The position numbers and the translations under genes were made by a program. Below are positions 32,411 through 41,475 of a DNA stretch of 64,000 nt, piece after piece. Where the stretch lies: assembly GCF_000020145.1 (NCBI RefSeq), contig NC_010644.1, forward strand, positions 1,240,001-1,304,000. The letters run 5' to 3'. Within the stretch, counting starts at the first letter, position 1. Every line of letters starts with the position of its first letter. The DNA comes from Elusimicrobium minutum Pei191 (GTDB taxonomy: Bacteria; Elusimicrobiota; Elusimicrobia; Elusimicrobiales; Elusimicrobiaceae). The notes beneath the pieces are model-generated. The model searched no databases and was not told where the DNA came from. It worked only from the letters and a program-made list of their open reading frames with translations.

Positions 32411-33819
32411 TATTCGTACCAATTAATATTTCTGGTTGTATACATAACCGCCCCAAGGCCCAGGAATAATCCCAAAGAACCTAAAAGGAGCGACAAATCC
32501 TGCAGCTGCAAAAGAACATACAGATACATGTAAAGCACAGCTATTATACCAGCGGGAATCCAAAAATATTTGGTGCCCTGTTTTTTAATAACTCCGTAGC
32601 GCGCGTAAGCGCCTACCATTAAAACCACCGCGGCCGATGCAATCATATAAGACCAGCCGAAAGGAATAAATTCCGATATTGAAACCAAAAGCAGATAGAA
32701 TACCGCCATAGCCAATCCGACTAAAACATATTGGAAAGGATGTATGGGCATTTTACCTGCTATTTCAAAAACAAAGCAGGCTAAAAATGTTAAAGATAAA
32801 AACAAAATACCGTACTTAACCGAGCGCAGCCCGTTGCGGTAATTATCCACGGGCATGGAAAGTTTTACGCCGAATATTGAAGGCGTAATATCCAAACTTT
32901 CAAACATTTGCGCAATACCGCTCGCTAGGTAAGAAATATTCCATTCGGCCGAAAACCCGTCCGAGCTTATTGTTTTTGAGTCAGGCAAAAAACTGTTAAA
33001 AAATAAAGGGTCTTTCCAGGATGATTTAACTATAAATTTATTTTCTTTTGCCGCCGGAACAAAATTAATTGTGTTTGAACCTCTTAAAGCGAATTTAACC
33101 TCAAAATCCGAGGAGGTGTTTGAATAATTTACGGCAGAACCTATCGCTTTTAATTGATTGCCCGGCCGATTTCCGTAACTGCCGTATTCTTTATAATGCC
33201 CCCGCATTGAATCTTCGGTCTTAGTTAAAACCGCAATGTCTTTGTAGTCCTCATCATTACCTAAAGCGGAACTGAAAAGAACGGCGTTACTGCCCGTATA
33301 AGGGGCAAAATCAAGTTTTCTGTTATTAAAACTGCCTTCAGGCAGTTTGGCAACGCCTTTTAAATCAGCAACTTCAATAGTCATCTGTGTTTTGGATAAA
33401 TCAACAGTCCTGCCTTCGGTATCATCCATTTTGCCAAAAGCGCCTTTAAGCGTTACTTCAGCCGTGTAAACCGGTAATTTGAAAATGCCTATATATCTTA
33501 TTTGCGGAATAATGTTTACGTCCGCCTCTAATTTAGACGGTGAAATTTTGTAAATGCCATACCTTTTAACGTCTTTTACTTTGCCATCTTTATCTTTTTC
33601 CTGATATATATAGGAATAAGGAACATTTAAAAAAGGCGCCGCTATAAGCTGATCTTTCCCCCAGGACCCCGAGATTGTTTTAAAAGCGTCGTTTTTATAA
33701 TTGCTTCTTTCCTTTACCACGCCTTTAACAAAAGAAAGCGGAATTAACATTAAAAGCAAAAGCACGCCTATAACGCCCGCTTTTAATATTATTTTAAAAT
33801 TAAATTTTTTTTCACTCAT
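32410..33819 (-). CDS. creD: CreD-family inner-membrane protein
   Basis: A 469-residue membrane protein. One N-terminal helix (about 11-29), a large extracytoplasmic domain (about 30-325) with GIYKISPSKLEADVNI, LKGVAKLPEGSF and FSAEWNISYLASGI, then five to six closely spaced C-terminal helices with the typical IHPFQYVLVGLAMAVFYLLLVSISEFIPF region. CreD in enterobacteria belongs to the CreBC envelope-stress regulon; its biochemical role is unclear. No creBC kinase/regulator pair is adjacent here. Confidence 0.93.
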   Translation of the reverse strand: MSEKKFNFKIILKAGVIGVLLLLMLIPLSFVKGVVKERSNYKNDAFKTISGSWGKDQLIAAPFLNVPYSYIYQEKDKDGKVKDVKRYGIYKISPSKLEADVNIIPQIRYIGIFKLPVYTAEVTLKGAFGKMDDTEGRTVDLSKTQMTIEVADLKGVAKLPEGSFNNRKLDFAPYTGSNAVLFSSALGNDEDYKDIAVLTKTEDSMRGHYKEYGSYGNRPGNQLKAIGSAVNYSNTSSDFEVKFALRGSNTINFVPAAKENKFIVKSSWKDPLFFNSFLPDSKTISSDGFSAEWNISYLASGIAQMFESLDITPSIFGVKLSMPVDNYRNGLRSVKYGILFLSLTFLACFVFEIAGKMPIHPFQYVLVGLAMAVFYLLLVSISEFIPFGWSYMIASAAVVLMVGAYARYGVIKKQGTKYFWIPAGIIAVLYMYLYVLLQLQDLSLLLGSLGLFLGLGAVMYTTRNINWYE

Positions 33820-33828
33820 ACCTGCTCC

Positions 33829-34158
33829 TTATTTTTTGAATATAAAATAGGCCGCCAAAACCAAAAAGCAAAACCTAATATATGGTTTCAGGCGAATTGT
33901 TCTTTAGAATACACAGCGCAAGCCCCTATAAAAACGGTAAGGGTAATTATTTTCTGCATTGTTTTTAACTGCGTTACCGTAAAGTATTTTGCCCTTATTC
34001 TGTTAACGGGCGCCTGAAAGCAATATTCTACAAAAGCTATAAGCCAGTTTAAAAGTATAACGAGTTATAAGGCTTTATATTTAAATTTTAGGTGCCCGGC
34101 ACCGGGCCACTGTTATAAAAGAATTGGAAATAGCAAATAAAACTATTGTTCCTAACAT
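33829..34158 (-). pseudogene. degraded DUF486 (DMT-superfamily) membrane protein gene
   Basis: The 430-nt gap between creD and tolC contains a full-length but broken gene. On the minus strand an ATG at 34158 begins MLGTIVLFAISNSFITVA. After one extra base near 34098 the frame continues GHLKFKYKAL, then an in-frame TAA (34067-34065), LVILLNWLIAFVEYCFQAP, VNRIRAKYFTVTQLKTMQKI, ITLTVFIGACAVYSKEQFA, an in-frame TGA (33890-33888), NHILGFAF, another frame change near 33860, then AAYFIFKK and stop at 33829. The reconstructed order and ~110-codon length match DUF486 proteins (AWYGHLKF, EYCLQVPANRI, LKTIQEVITL). At least four lesions make it non-functional. Confidence 0.85.
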
Positions 34159-34252
34159 GTTTTGCAATAAAATAAAAAAAATTTGCGTTGTATTAAAGTA
34201 AGATATATTTATCCCACCAAAACATTATACTTAAATTGGTAAAATATTATAT

Positions 34253-35536
34253 ATGAGCAATTTTAAAAAAATTATATTTATGGTTTTTATTTTCGTTCCC
34301 GCCTCTTACATACTGGCGGCAACGCCTACTGATGAGGTTAAGATACCAGTCTATACTTTGGACTACTGCATCCAAAGAGCGTTAGACAACAACCCTTCGT
34401 TAGGCGCCGCGTCAAGCAATTTAATAGGCGCGAAAGCAAGGGTTTGGCAGTCGGGCGCCGTATTCTGGCCGCAAATAAGCGCAAACGGTTCCTGGAGCAG
34501 GAGCAGAACAGAAGTTATGGATGATATTTTTAGTTATTCAAACAAATCTTCAGCCGGATTAAGCGCTAGCATGAACATATTTTCTTTCGGTAAAAATTAT
34601 TTAACTTTCCGCGCGCAGCAATTAAATTACACAAGCGCCGGTTTTGACTACCAAACAACTTTAAACCAAATGGTTTTCGATGTAACAGAAGCTTACTATA
34701 ACCTTGTTTATGCTATTATAAGCGTTGATGTTTTTAAAACTTCCGTGCAGCGTTTTGAACAACAGCTGGCTCAGGCGCAAAGTTTTTTTAACGTAGGCAT
34801 AAGGCCTAAAATAGACGTTACAAACGCTGAGGTTAATTTAAACAACGCTAAACTTAATCTGATAAGAGCGCAAAACTCGGTAAGAACGGCTTATGCTGTA
34901 TTAAACAATTTAATGGGCCTGCAAAAAGTTGAGTTTTACGATGTTGATAAAGATTTAACTTTTGAAAAATATTTTATCAGCCCGGAAGACGCTCTTTCAA
35001 ACGCTTATAAAAACAGGCCGGACTTAGCTTCCGCTGTCGCTAAAACGGATAGCGCAAAAGCTACTTTAAACGCTGCCAGGGCGGAATATTTTCCCGACAT
35101 TAACGCCACCGCTTCATACGGGGCAAGCGGCGCAAACAGCCTTTCTACGGAAAACGGCTCGGTCGGGATAAATGCAAGCTGGGCTTTATTTACAGGTTTA
35201 AAAACCACTAAAAAAGCTCAGGAGGCCAAAGCGTCTTACTCCACAAGCGTTTATAACCAGGAATCCGTAAGACAGCAAATTATAAAAGAACTTACACAAG
35301 CTTACGCTAATTTAACGCAATCGGAAGAAGCTATTCCCGTAGCCGGATTAAACGTTGAAAAAGCCAGAGAAAACCTTGCTCTTGCAAACGGCCGTTATAA
35401 AGTCGGCGTCGGCAACAGCATTGAAGTAAAAGACGCGGAATACTCTTTTAGCGAAGCAGAACTCAGCTACGCGCAGGCTTTAACCGAATACAGAATAGCT
35501 AAAGCAAATATTTTAAAATCCATGGGAATGAGATAA
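34253..35536 (+). CDS. TolC-family outer-membrane efflux protein
   Basis: A 427-residue outer-membrane channel component. Signal peptide of about 22 residues (ending ASYILA), then LDYCIQRALDNNPSL (the start of the first OEP repeat), long amphipathic helices, and the second repeat with ARAEYFPDINATASYG and ALFTGLKTTKKAQEAKASY. It ends soon after LTEYRIAKANILKSMG, as in the family. TAAAAT lies 7 nt before the ATG and there is no Shine-Dalgarno. First gene of a tripartite efflux operon with the next three genes. Confidence 0.93.
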   Translation: MSNFKKIIFMVFIFVPASYILAATPTDEVKIPVYTLDYCIQRALDNNPSLGAASSNLIGAKARVWQSGAVFWPQISANGSWSRSRTEVMDDIFSYSNKSSAGLSASMNIFSFGKNYLTFRAQQLNYTSAGFDYQTTLNQMVFDVTEAYYNLVYAIISVDVFKTSVQRFEQQLAQAQSFFNVGIRPKIDVTNAEVNLNNAKLNLIRAQNSVRTAYAVLNNLMGLQKVEFYDVDKDLTFEKYFISPEDALSNAYKNRPDLASAVAKTDSAKATLNAARAEYFPDINATASYGASGANSLSTENGSVGINASWALFTGLKTTKKAQEAKASYSTSVYNQESVRQQIIKELTQAYANLTQSEEAIPVAGLNVEKARENLALANGRYKVGVGNSIEVKDAEYSFSEAELSYAQALTEYRIAKANILKSMGMR

Positions 35537-35537
35537 T

Positions 35538-36710
35538 ATGACAAAACAAACAAAAGAAGGAAAAATAAAATCTTTATTTAATTGGTTTAAAAAATTAAGC
35601 CTTTTAAAAAAATCCTTAATCTTACTGCCTTTAATAATAGTAATTATCTTTTTAATTACCAGGGGTGGGGATAAAATTTTTTACGAAACCGAACCGGTTA
35701 GAATAGGCTCTATACGAGAAGTGGTCGAAGCCAGCGGCACAATTAACCCCGTTTCACAAACCGAAGTCGGTACGCAGGTTTCCGGCACAATATATAAACT
35801 GTATGTTGATTTTAACTCTCCCGTAAAAAGGGGGCAGCTTCTTGCCGAAATCGACCCGGCCACTTTAAGGCAGCAGGTTCTGCAGCAAGAAGCCTCCCTC
35901 ATGAAAGCGCAGAGCGAGCTTACAAACTCACAGCGCACATATGAAAGATACCAGCAGCTTTACGCGCAGAATTTTGTCTCTAAAAGCGAACTTGACCAGG
36001 CCGAAACAACCTATCTTACAAACCAGGCAAACACTATTCAGGCTAAGGCCAGTTTGGCAAAAGCTAAAACGGATTTGGACTATACAAGGATTACATCGCC
36101 TGTTGACGGTATCGTAATTTCCCGAGCGGTTGATTTGGGGCAAACAGTAGCAGCCAGTTTTAATACGCCCACGCTTTTTTTGGTAGCGCAGGATTTAACA
36201 AAAATGCAAATAGAAGTTCCCGTAAGCGAAGCCGATATCATTAAAGTACAGGAGGGACAAAACGTTACGTTTACGATTGACGGATATCCTTCGGTAACTT
36301 TTAAAGGAGTTGTAAACCAGGTGCGCTTATCTCCGGAGACAGTACAGGGCATGGTTGCTTACACCGTTATTATTATGGTTGACAACCCCGAACTGAAGCT
36401 AAAACCCGGCATGACCGCGAACGTTACTATTATTACACAGGAAAAAGACGATGCTAAACTTGTGCCTAACGCGGCCTTAAGGTTTACGCCTAAATCCTCC
36501 ACCGAAAAATACAGATCGCAGGGAATATGGGTTTTAACAAAACAAGGTCCTGAAAGAATTGACATAAAAACAGGTATTATGGACGATAAGAATACTGAAA
36601 TTATTTCAGACCAAATCAATGTGGGCGACGAAGTTATTATAGCCGAAACGACTAACGCTAAACAAAAGAAAAGTCTTTTCGCCGGACCGCAAAGACAAAG
36701 AAGAAGATAA
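35538..36710 (+). CDS. MacA-like periplasmic adaptor (membrane fusion protein)
   Basis: A 390-residue adaptor with one N-terminal membrane helix (about 23-42). Seen: barrel-sandwich (lipoyl) half motif GTINPVSQTEVGTQVSGTIY, alpha-helical hairpin (about 105-170), second lipoyl half ITSPVDGIVISRAVDLGQTV, and beta-barrel and membrane-proximal domains (KLKPGMTANVTIITQ). It links the inner-membrane MacB-type transporter to the TolC-type channel. The gap to tolC is 1 nt; the next gene follows by 22 nt. Confidence 0.93.
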   Translation: MTKQTKEGKIKSLFNWFKKLSLLKKSLILLPLIIVIIFLITRGGDKIFYETEPVRIGSIREVVEASGTINPVSQTEVGTQVSGTIYKLYVDFNSPVKRGQLLAEIDPATLRQQVLQQEASLMKAQSELTNSQRTYERYQQLYAQNFVSKSELDQAETTYLTNQANTIQAKASLAKAKTDLDYTRITSPVDGIVISRAVDLGQTVAASFNTPTLFLVAQDLTKMQIEVPVSEADIIKVQEGQNVTFTIDGYPSVTFKGVVNQVRLSPETVQGMVAYTVIIMVDNPELKLKPGMTANVTIITQEKDDAKLVPNAALRFTPKSSTEKYRSQGIWVLTKQGPERIDIKTGIMDDKNTEIISDQINVGDEVIIAETTNAKQKKSLFAGPQRQRRR

Positions 36711-36732
36711 AAAAATAAGGGGTTTTATCTAA

Positions 36733-37440
36733 ATGAGTCTTATTAAATTTAAAAATTTAACCAAAGTTTACACGCTTGGCGAAATACAGGTGCACGCTTT
36801 AAACGATGTGTCTTTAACCATAGAATCAGGCGAGTTCGTAGCCATTATGGGCCCCAGCGGCAGCGGCAAAAGCACGTGTATGAATATTTTGGGATGCTTG
36901 GACAAACCTACAAGCGGCAGTTATAACCTTGACGGCATTGATATAGTATCTAAATCACTGCCTGATTTAGCCGCAATAAGAAACCAAAAAATCGGGTTCG
37001 TTTTCCAGGGGTTTAATCTTCTTTCCAGAACAACAGCTCTTGAAAATGTTGAATTGCCTATGATTTATAATAAAATCCCCCCCGCGCAAATGCGAGAACG
37101 GGCCATGCAGGCGCTTGTAAAAGTAGGTCTCGCAAACCGTGCTGACCATGTACCCAGCCAACTTTCGGGAGGACAGCAGCAGCGTGTAGCCATAGCAAGA
37201 GCTTTGGTTAACGACGCTCCCATAATATTTGCTGATGAGCCTACAGGCAACCTGGATACCAAAACCAGCCATGAGGTTATGACCCTTTTCAGCCAACTAA
37301 ACAGCGAGTTTAAAAAAACAGTTATCGTAATAACCCATGAAAACGATATCGCCGCCTACGCAAAAAGAGTAGTACGTTTTTTAGACGGCAAAATTGTTGA
37401 AGACCATGTTCAAACTCCCAGAACTCCGGAGGGCATATAA
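36733..37440 (+). CDS. ABC transporter ATP-binding protein (MacB/LolD type)
   Basis: A 235-residue ATPase. Walker [13 protein letters not shown] (about 39-50), Q-loop VFQGFNLL, signature [15 protein letters not shown], Walker [13 protein letters not shown], and switch histidine in VITHEND. The DEPTGNLD pattern is that of the MacB/LolD/FtsE group (type VII ABC systems). Here the ATPase and permease are separate proteins, unlike E. coli MacB. Confidence 0.96.
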   Translation: MSLIKFKNLTKVYTLGEIQVHALNDVSLTIESGEFVAIMGPSGSGKSTCMNILGCLDKPTSGSYNLDGIDIVSKSLPDLAAIRNQKIGFVFQGFNLLSRTTALENVELPMIYNKIPPAQMRERAMQALVKVGLANRADHVPSQLSGGQQQRVAIARALVNDAPIIFADEPTGNLDTKTSHEVMTLFSQLNSEFKKTVIVITHENDIAAYAKRVVRFLDGKIVEDHVQTPRTPEGI

Positions 37441-37441
37441 T

Positions 37442-38680
37442 ATGGTTAATTTTATTACCACTTACACTGTTGCGCGTATAGCGATAAAAGCCATTTGGGC
37501 TAATAAAATGCGTTCCGCCTTAACCAGCTTAGGTATAATTATAGGCGTGGGCGCGGTTATCGCTATGACGGCAATAGGCGCGGGCGCCAGTAAAGATATT
37601 TCTGACAGAGTGGCTAAAATGGGATCTAACACCATTAACCTTCAGGCGGGCGCTGCTTCCGGCGGCGGGTTTAGCTTTTCAAGCCAGGCTAAATATTTAA
37701 CTACGGATGATGTCGCCGCCATAAAAAGGGAAATACGTACAATCGATGAAGTTTACGCAACAATAACACAAAGCAAAAACGTAACCAGCGCCAACACCGG
37801 CACCATGGCAAGGGTTATGGGAACCACCAACGAAATTTTTAACGTTCAACCGTGGTACATAGCGGAAGGAAGGAAATTTACGGAAGCCGAAATTAACGGC
37901 GCCGCTACCGTTTGTATTTTAGGAAGCGAAACTTCTAAAGAACTTTTTGCCGATATGAACCCCGTCGAACAGCCCATTCGCCTTGACGGACAAATGTATA
38001 AAGTTGTCGGTTTAATGAAAGAAGTGGGCGAAGGCTCCTGGGGTTTTGACCCCGATAACGGCATTATCGTGCCGCTTTCAACAATGCAGACGAAATTGGG
38101 CGCGGCGGCAAACAGGCCCAAATATGTGCAAACTATTACCATTAAAGCCAAATCTTATGATTTAATTTCAGATACCGAGGATGAAGTCAAAAAGCTTATG
38201 CGCCAGCGCCATAAGCTTTTACCCCGACAGGAAGACGACTTTTACATAAGAAACCTTGCCCAAATGTTAAACACAATGAAAGGTATGGCCACAACAATGA
38301 GCCTGTTGTTAGGCGCGATAGCGTCAATATCTCTTTTAGTAGGCGGCATAGGCATTATGAATATTATGCTTGTGTCCGTAACCGAACGCACAAGGGAAAT
38401 AGGTATCCGTATGGCTATAGGTGCGAGCCTTTGGGATATAAGGCTTCAGTTTTTAATGGAAGCTATGATACTTTCAATTTTAGGCGGTATTATAGGCATA
38501 ACGCTGGGGCTTTCAATAGCTTTCGGACTGGAACATTTTGCCAATATGGTTATTGAGATAACATTATCCTCAGTGCTGCTTTCTTTCTTTGTGTCGGCGG
38601 CTATAGGTATTTCATTCGGGTTCTACCCCGCTTACAAAGCAAGCAAACTCAACCCTATTGACGCTTTAAGATACGAATAA
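37442..38680 (+). CDS. MacB-like ABC transporter permease
   Basis: A 412-residue permease: N-terminal helix (GIIIGVGAVIAMTAIGAGA region), a large periplasmic MacB core domain (about 60-285), then three C-terminal helices in an FtsX-like domain (LLGAIASISLLVGGIGIMNIMLVSVTERTREIGIRMAIGA). Start ATG at 37442 is 1 nt after the ATPase stop; an in-frame ATG further upstream lies inside the ATPase gene. With the TolC-type and MacA-type proteins it forms a complete tripartite pump for drugs, peptides or lipids. Confidence 0.94.
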   Translation: MVNFITTYTVARIAIKAIWANKMRSALTSLGIIIGVGAVIAMTAIGAGASKDISDRVAKMGSNTINLQAGAASGGGFSFSSQAKYLTTDDVAAIKREIRTIDEVYATITQSKNVTSANTGTMARVMGTTNEIFNVQPWYIAEGRKFTEAEINGAATVCILGSETSKELFADMNPVEQPIRLDGQMYKVVGLMKEVGEGSWGFDPDNGIIVPLSTMQTKLGAAANRPKYVQTITIKAKSYDLISDTEDEVKKLMRQRHKLLPRQEDDFYIRNLAQMLNTMKGMATTMSLLLGAIASISLLVGGIGIMNIMLVSVTERTREIGIRMAIGASLWDIRLQFLMEAMILSILGGIIGITLGLSIAFGLEHFANMVIEITLSSVLLSFFVSAAIGISFGFYPAYKASKLNPIDALRYE

Positions 38681-38685
38681 ATTTA

Positions 38686-38758
38686 AAATATAAAAGGCAG
38701 GTACGCGGCGCGAAAAGGATTACATCCTTAACAACGCCTAATACCTGCCTTTATATTT
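38686..38758 (+). other. long three-tier hairpin between macB and secG
   Basis: The outer stem of 17 bp, with one bulged A, pairs AAATATAAAAGGCAGGTA (38686-38703) with TACCTGCCTTTATATTT (38742-38758). Inside it GGCG (38707-38710) pairs CGCC (38735-38738), and at the top AAGGAT pairs ATCCTT around TAC. It begins 6 nt after the macB stop. There is no T run as in a standard terminator, so it could be an RNA-processing or stabilising structure or a small non-coding element. Confidence 0.6.
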
Positions 38759-38820
38759 AAACGCGCAAAAGCGGATTTAAGCTTTAAACTTCCTTTAAGT
38801 AAAGTCGCCCCAAAACTTAG

Positions 38821-38857
38821 TATAATATATTAAACCAATTAACTGAGGTCTTAAAAA
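38821..38857 (+). promoter_or_regulatory. secG -10 box and ribosome-binding site
   Basis: TATAAT at 38821-38826, with GAGGT about 9 nt before the ATG at 38858. No clear -35 box is visible. Confidence 0.45.
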
Positions 38858-39160
38858 ATGTATACATTAATATTAGTAATTCACTTTTTAGCGTGTATTT
38901 TGTTAATTTTATCAGTACTTATGCAAAGCGGTAAAGGTTCGGCCGCGGGCATTTTTGGAGGAGGCGGAGGCTCGGACGCTTTGTTCGCAGGGCCTACGGC
39001 TTTTAACTTTTTAAACAGATTTACGGCAGTAGTGGCGATAACACTTTTCTGCACCTCAATAACGCTTACAGTGCTAACCGCTAAACGCGGAGCAAGCTCG
39101 GTTGTTGACAATGTAAAAGTACCCGTTACTCAAACCCAGCCCGTTAACAACAATAAATAA
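38858..39160 (+). CDS. secG: protein translocase subunit SecG
   Basis: A 100-residue inner-membrane subunit of the SecYEG channel. Two hydrophobic helices (about 3-22 and 51-72) separated by the conserved LSVLMQSGKGSAAGIFGGGG and AFNFLNRFTAVVA segments, then a polar tail. Monocistronic: own promoter upstream and a terminator immediately downstream. Confidence 0.95.
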   Translation: MYTLILVIHFLACILLILSVLMQSGKGSAAGIFGGGGGSDALFAGPTAFNFLNRFTAVVAITLFCTSITLTVLTAKRGASSVVDNVKVPVTQTQPVNNNK

Positions 39161-39164
39161 TTTT

Positions 39165-39200
39165 ACTCCCCTGTTATAAAACGGCAGGGGCTTTTTTATT
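39165..39200 (+). terminator. secG terminator
   Basis: CCCCTG (39168-39173) pairs with CAGGGG (39185-39190) around an AT-rich loop, followed by CTTTTTT. Confidence 0.8.
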
Positions 39201-39245
39201 TGCAGCATTTTCCGTATTAATTTAAATTCTTTAAAAGAGGATTTT

Positions 39246-39620
39246 ATGGACACAAAACTTCTTACGCAGGTTACATCTTGGCTTAAAGAAACAGATATTG
39301 TCGAATTTGTTTATCATAAAGACGGTAATAACATTGAAATAAAAACAAAAGAAGCTTCGGTAACGGGCACAAATTTTGAATGTAGTTTATTTTCGGTTGC
39401 TTCACCCGCTGTCGGGTTTTATTACCGCGCGGCCAAAGGTAAAACAAACCCTTTAAAAGAAGGGCAAAAAATAGCCGAAGGCGATTTTTTGGGTATTGTT
39501 GAAACCTCCGCAAAAAAAATCGAAGTTAAAGCTCCCGTCGAAGGCAAGTTAAGAATCATTTCAATAGAAGATTCAAAACCCGTAGAATTCGGACAGCCTT
39601 TATTTTTTATCGAACCGTAG
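39246..39620 (+). CDS. accB: AccB-like biotin carboxyl carrier protein with altered biotinylation motif
   Basis: A 124-residue protein organised like acetyl-CoA carboxylase BCCP: an N-terminal helical/linker part (1-45), the SPAVGFYYRAAKGKTNPLKEGQKIAEGDFLGIVE stretch of the biotinyl domain (split here as residues 53-86), and the closing KPVEFGQPLFFIEP. Oddity: the sequence after IVE, normally AMK(M/L)M with the biotinylated lysine, reads TSAKKI (87-92), so the conserved Met-Lys-Met is missing although lysines are close by. Directly followed by accC (13 nt), which supports the assignment. AAAAGAGGA precedes the start. Confidence 0.88.
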   Translation: MDTKLLTQVTSWLKETDIVEFVYHKDGNNIEIKTKEASVTGTNFECSLFSVASPAVGFYYRAAKGKTNPLKEGQKIAEGDFLGIVETSAKKIEVKAPVEGKLRIISIEDSKPVEFGQPLFFIEP

Positions 39621-39633
39621 GAGCCAGCCATAA

Positions 39634-41001
39634 ATGACCACAGAAAAATTTAATAAAGTTCTTATCGCTAACCGCGGTGAAATCGCTGTACGCATCTGCC
39701 GCACGTTAAAAGAAATGGGCATTAAATCCGTTGCTGTTTACTCGGAAGCGGACAGGGACTCAATGCATGTAAGAGCGGCGGACGAAGCCGTCTGCATAGG
39801 CCCCGCCTCCTCAAAAGAAAGCTATTTAAATATTGACGCCATTGTAAGCGCGGCTAAAATAACAAATACGGACGCTATTCACCCGGGTTACGGATTTCTG
39901 TCGGAAAATCCTAAATTTTCAAAAGCGGTTACAAAAGCGGGCATAGTCTTTATAGGCCCCACGCCGGAAGCTATTGAAGCTTTAGGCGTAAAAAGCGCTG
40001 CGCGCGAAATTGCGATTAAAGCGGGCGTACCCGTTATTCCCGGTTCAGACGGTATTGTCGGCAAAAATTATAAGGAAATAGCAAAAAAAATAGGCTTTCC
40101 AATAATGATTAAAGCCACAATGGGCGGCGGCGGCAAAGGTATGCGCGCCGTTATGAAAGAAGAAGATTTAGATAAAATGATGCAAATGGCGCAAAACGAA
40201 GCCCGCGCCGCTTTTGGCGACGACAGAGTTTATTTTGAAAAACTTGTTTTAGCGCCAAGACATATTGAGGTGCAGGTGGCGGCCGACGCGCACGGAAATG
40301 TTTTGTCTTTTACTGAACGCGACTGCAGCATGCAAAGAAGACATCAAAAATTGGTTGAGGAATCTCCCTCGCCTTTCGTTACCCCCGAGGTAAGAAAAAA
40401 GCTTACGCAGGCCGCGTCCAAAATGATTAAAGCCTGTCAATATACGGGCGTAGGCACTGTTGAATTTTTGATGGACCAAAATAAAGATTTTTATTTTATG
40501 GAAGTTAACACAAGACTTCAGGTAGAACACCCCGTAACCGAAATGGTTTGCGGTTACGATCTTGTTAAAATGCAAATTGATATCGCACAGGGTAAAAAAC
40601 TTCAAATAACACCCGAACAGGCTTTGCAAATTACCTGCCACGCCATAGAACACCGCATAAACGCCGAAGATTGTGAAAACAATTTTGCCCCTAACCCGGG
40701 TTTAATTACGGAATGGATTCCCGCCGGAGGCTTAGGTGTAAGAGTGGACACGCATATGTACACAAATTACACCATACCCAGCTATTATGACAGCTTAATC
40801 GCCAAGCTCATTGTTTGGGCTCCTTCACGCGAAAGAGCTATCTCAAGAGCCAAGCGCGCTTTATCGGAATTTCACATCGGCGGTATTAAAACAACCATCC
40901 CGGTGCATAATAAAATTTTAAATAATAAGGATTTCGCATCAGGTAATATGGACACGGGCCTTTTGGAAAGGATATTTAAAGAAGATGAAAGCAAAAAATA
41001 A
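39634..41001 (+). CDS. accC: acetyl-CoA carboxylase biotin carboxylase subunit
   Basis: An ATP-grasp enzyme of 455 residues that carboxylates biotin on BCCP, the first half-reaction of malonyl-CoA synthesis. Seen: LIANRGEIAVRICRTLKEMGI at the start, HPGYGFLSEN, the glycine-rich ATP loop MGGGGKGMR, ERDCSMQRRHQKLVEE, FYFMEVNTRLQVEHPVTE, and HRINAEDCENNFAPNPG. Length and motifs are complete. Its 3' end overlaps the next gene by 17 nt. accA and accD are not in this window. Confidence 0.96.
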   Translation: MTTEKFNKVLIANRGEIAVRICRTLKEMGIKSVAVYSEADRDSMHVRAADEAVCIGPASSKESYLNIDAIVSAAKITNTDAIHPGYGFLSENPKFSKAVTKAGIVFIGPTPEAIEALGVKSAAREIAIKAGVPVIPGSDGIVGKNYKEIAKKIGFPIMIKATMGGGGKGMRAVMKEEDLDKMMQMAQNEARAAFGDDRVYFEKLVLAPRHIEVQVAADAHGNVLSFTERDCSMQRRHQKLVEESPSPFVTPEVRKKLTQAASKMIKACQYTGVGTVEFLMDQNKDFYFMEVNTRLQVEHPVTEMVCGYDLVKMQIDIAQGKKLQITPEQALQITCHAIEHRINAEDCENNFAPNPGLITEWIPAGGLGVRVDTHMYTNYTIPSYYDSLIAKLIVWAPSRERAISRAKRALSEFHIGGIKTTIPVHNKILNNKDFASGNMDTGLLERIFKEDESKK

Positions 41002-41449
41002 AATATTTACAAAACCCGCATTAGAAAAATTTATCGCAAAAAACAGAAAAGCGGGTAAAAAAATTGTTTTTACCAACGGCTGTTTTGATATTTTGCACGC
41101 CGGGCACGTAAGTGTTTTGGAATTTTCAAAAAGCAAAGGCGACGTGCTTGTTTTAGGCCTTAACACGGACGCTTCTGTAAAACGCCTTAAAGGGCCGTCG
41201 CGCCCTATAAACAAACAAGCCGACAGAGCGCTTGTGACAGCGGGTTTAGAGTCTGTTGACGCTGTGGCTTTTTTTAATGAAGACACTCCTTTAAATTTAA
41301 TTAAACTTGTAAAACCCGACGTGCTTGTAAAAGGCGGCGATTATAAAGCGCAAGATATTGTGGGCAGGGAATACGCTAAAAAAGTCGTTAGGTTTCCGCT
41401 TCTTAAAGGGCGTTCAACCACAAATACAATTTGTAAGATTAATAAGTAA
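40985..41449 (+). CDS. RfaE2/HldE-C-type adenylyltransferase (ADP-heptose synthesis)
   Basis: A 154-residue nucleotidyltransferase. VFTNGCFDILHAGHVSVLEF carries the HxGH motif of the cytidylyltransferase superfamily. LGLNTDASVKRLKGPSRPI and VLVKGGDYKAQDIVGREYAKK match the separate heptose-1-phosphate adenylyltransferase (RfaE domain II). The last segment, LLKGRSTTNTICKI, is the ...GRSTT signature of that family. It starts inside the end of accC. The role would be making ADP-heptose for LPS, but the kinase domain (RfaE1) is not in this window. Confidence 0.88.
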   Translation: MKAKNKIFTKPALEKFIAKNRKAGKKIVFTNGCFDILHAGHVSVLEFSKSKGDVLVLGLNTDASVKRLKGPSRPINKQADRALVTAGLESVDAVAFFNEDTPLNLIKLVKPDVLVKGGDYKAQDIVGREYAKKVVRFPLLKGRSTTNTICKINK

Positions 41450-41475
41450 TATTCATTGTAAGGTGAAAGAAAAAT

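Noticed and set aside
33829-34158. DUF486 region as a selenoprotein or programmed-frameshift gene
   Set aside because: It would need two frameshifts plus both a TAA and a TGA readthrough; decay is the simpler explanation.
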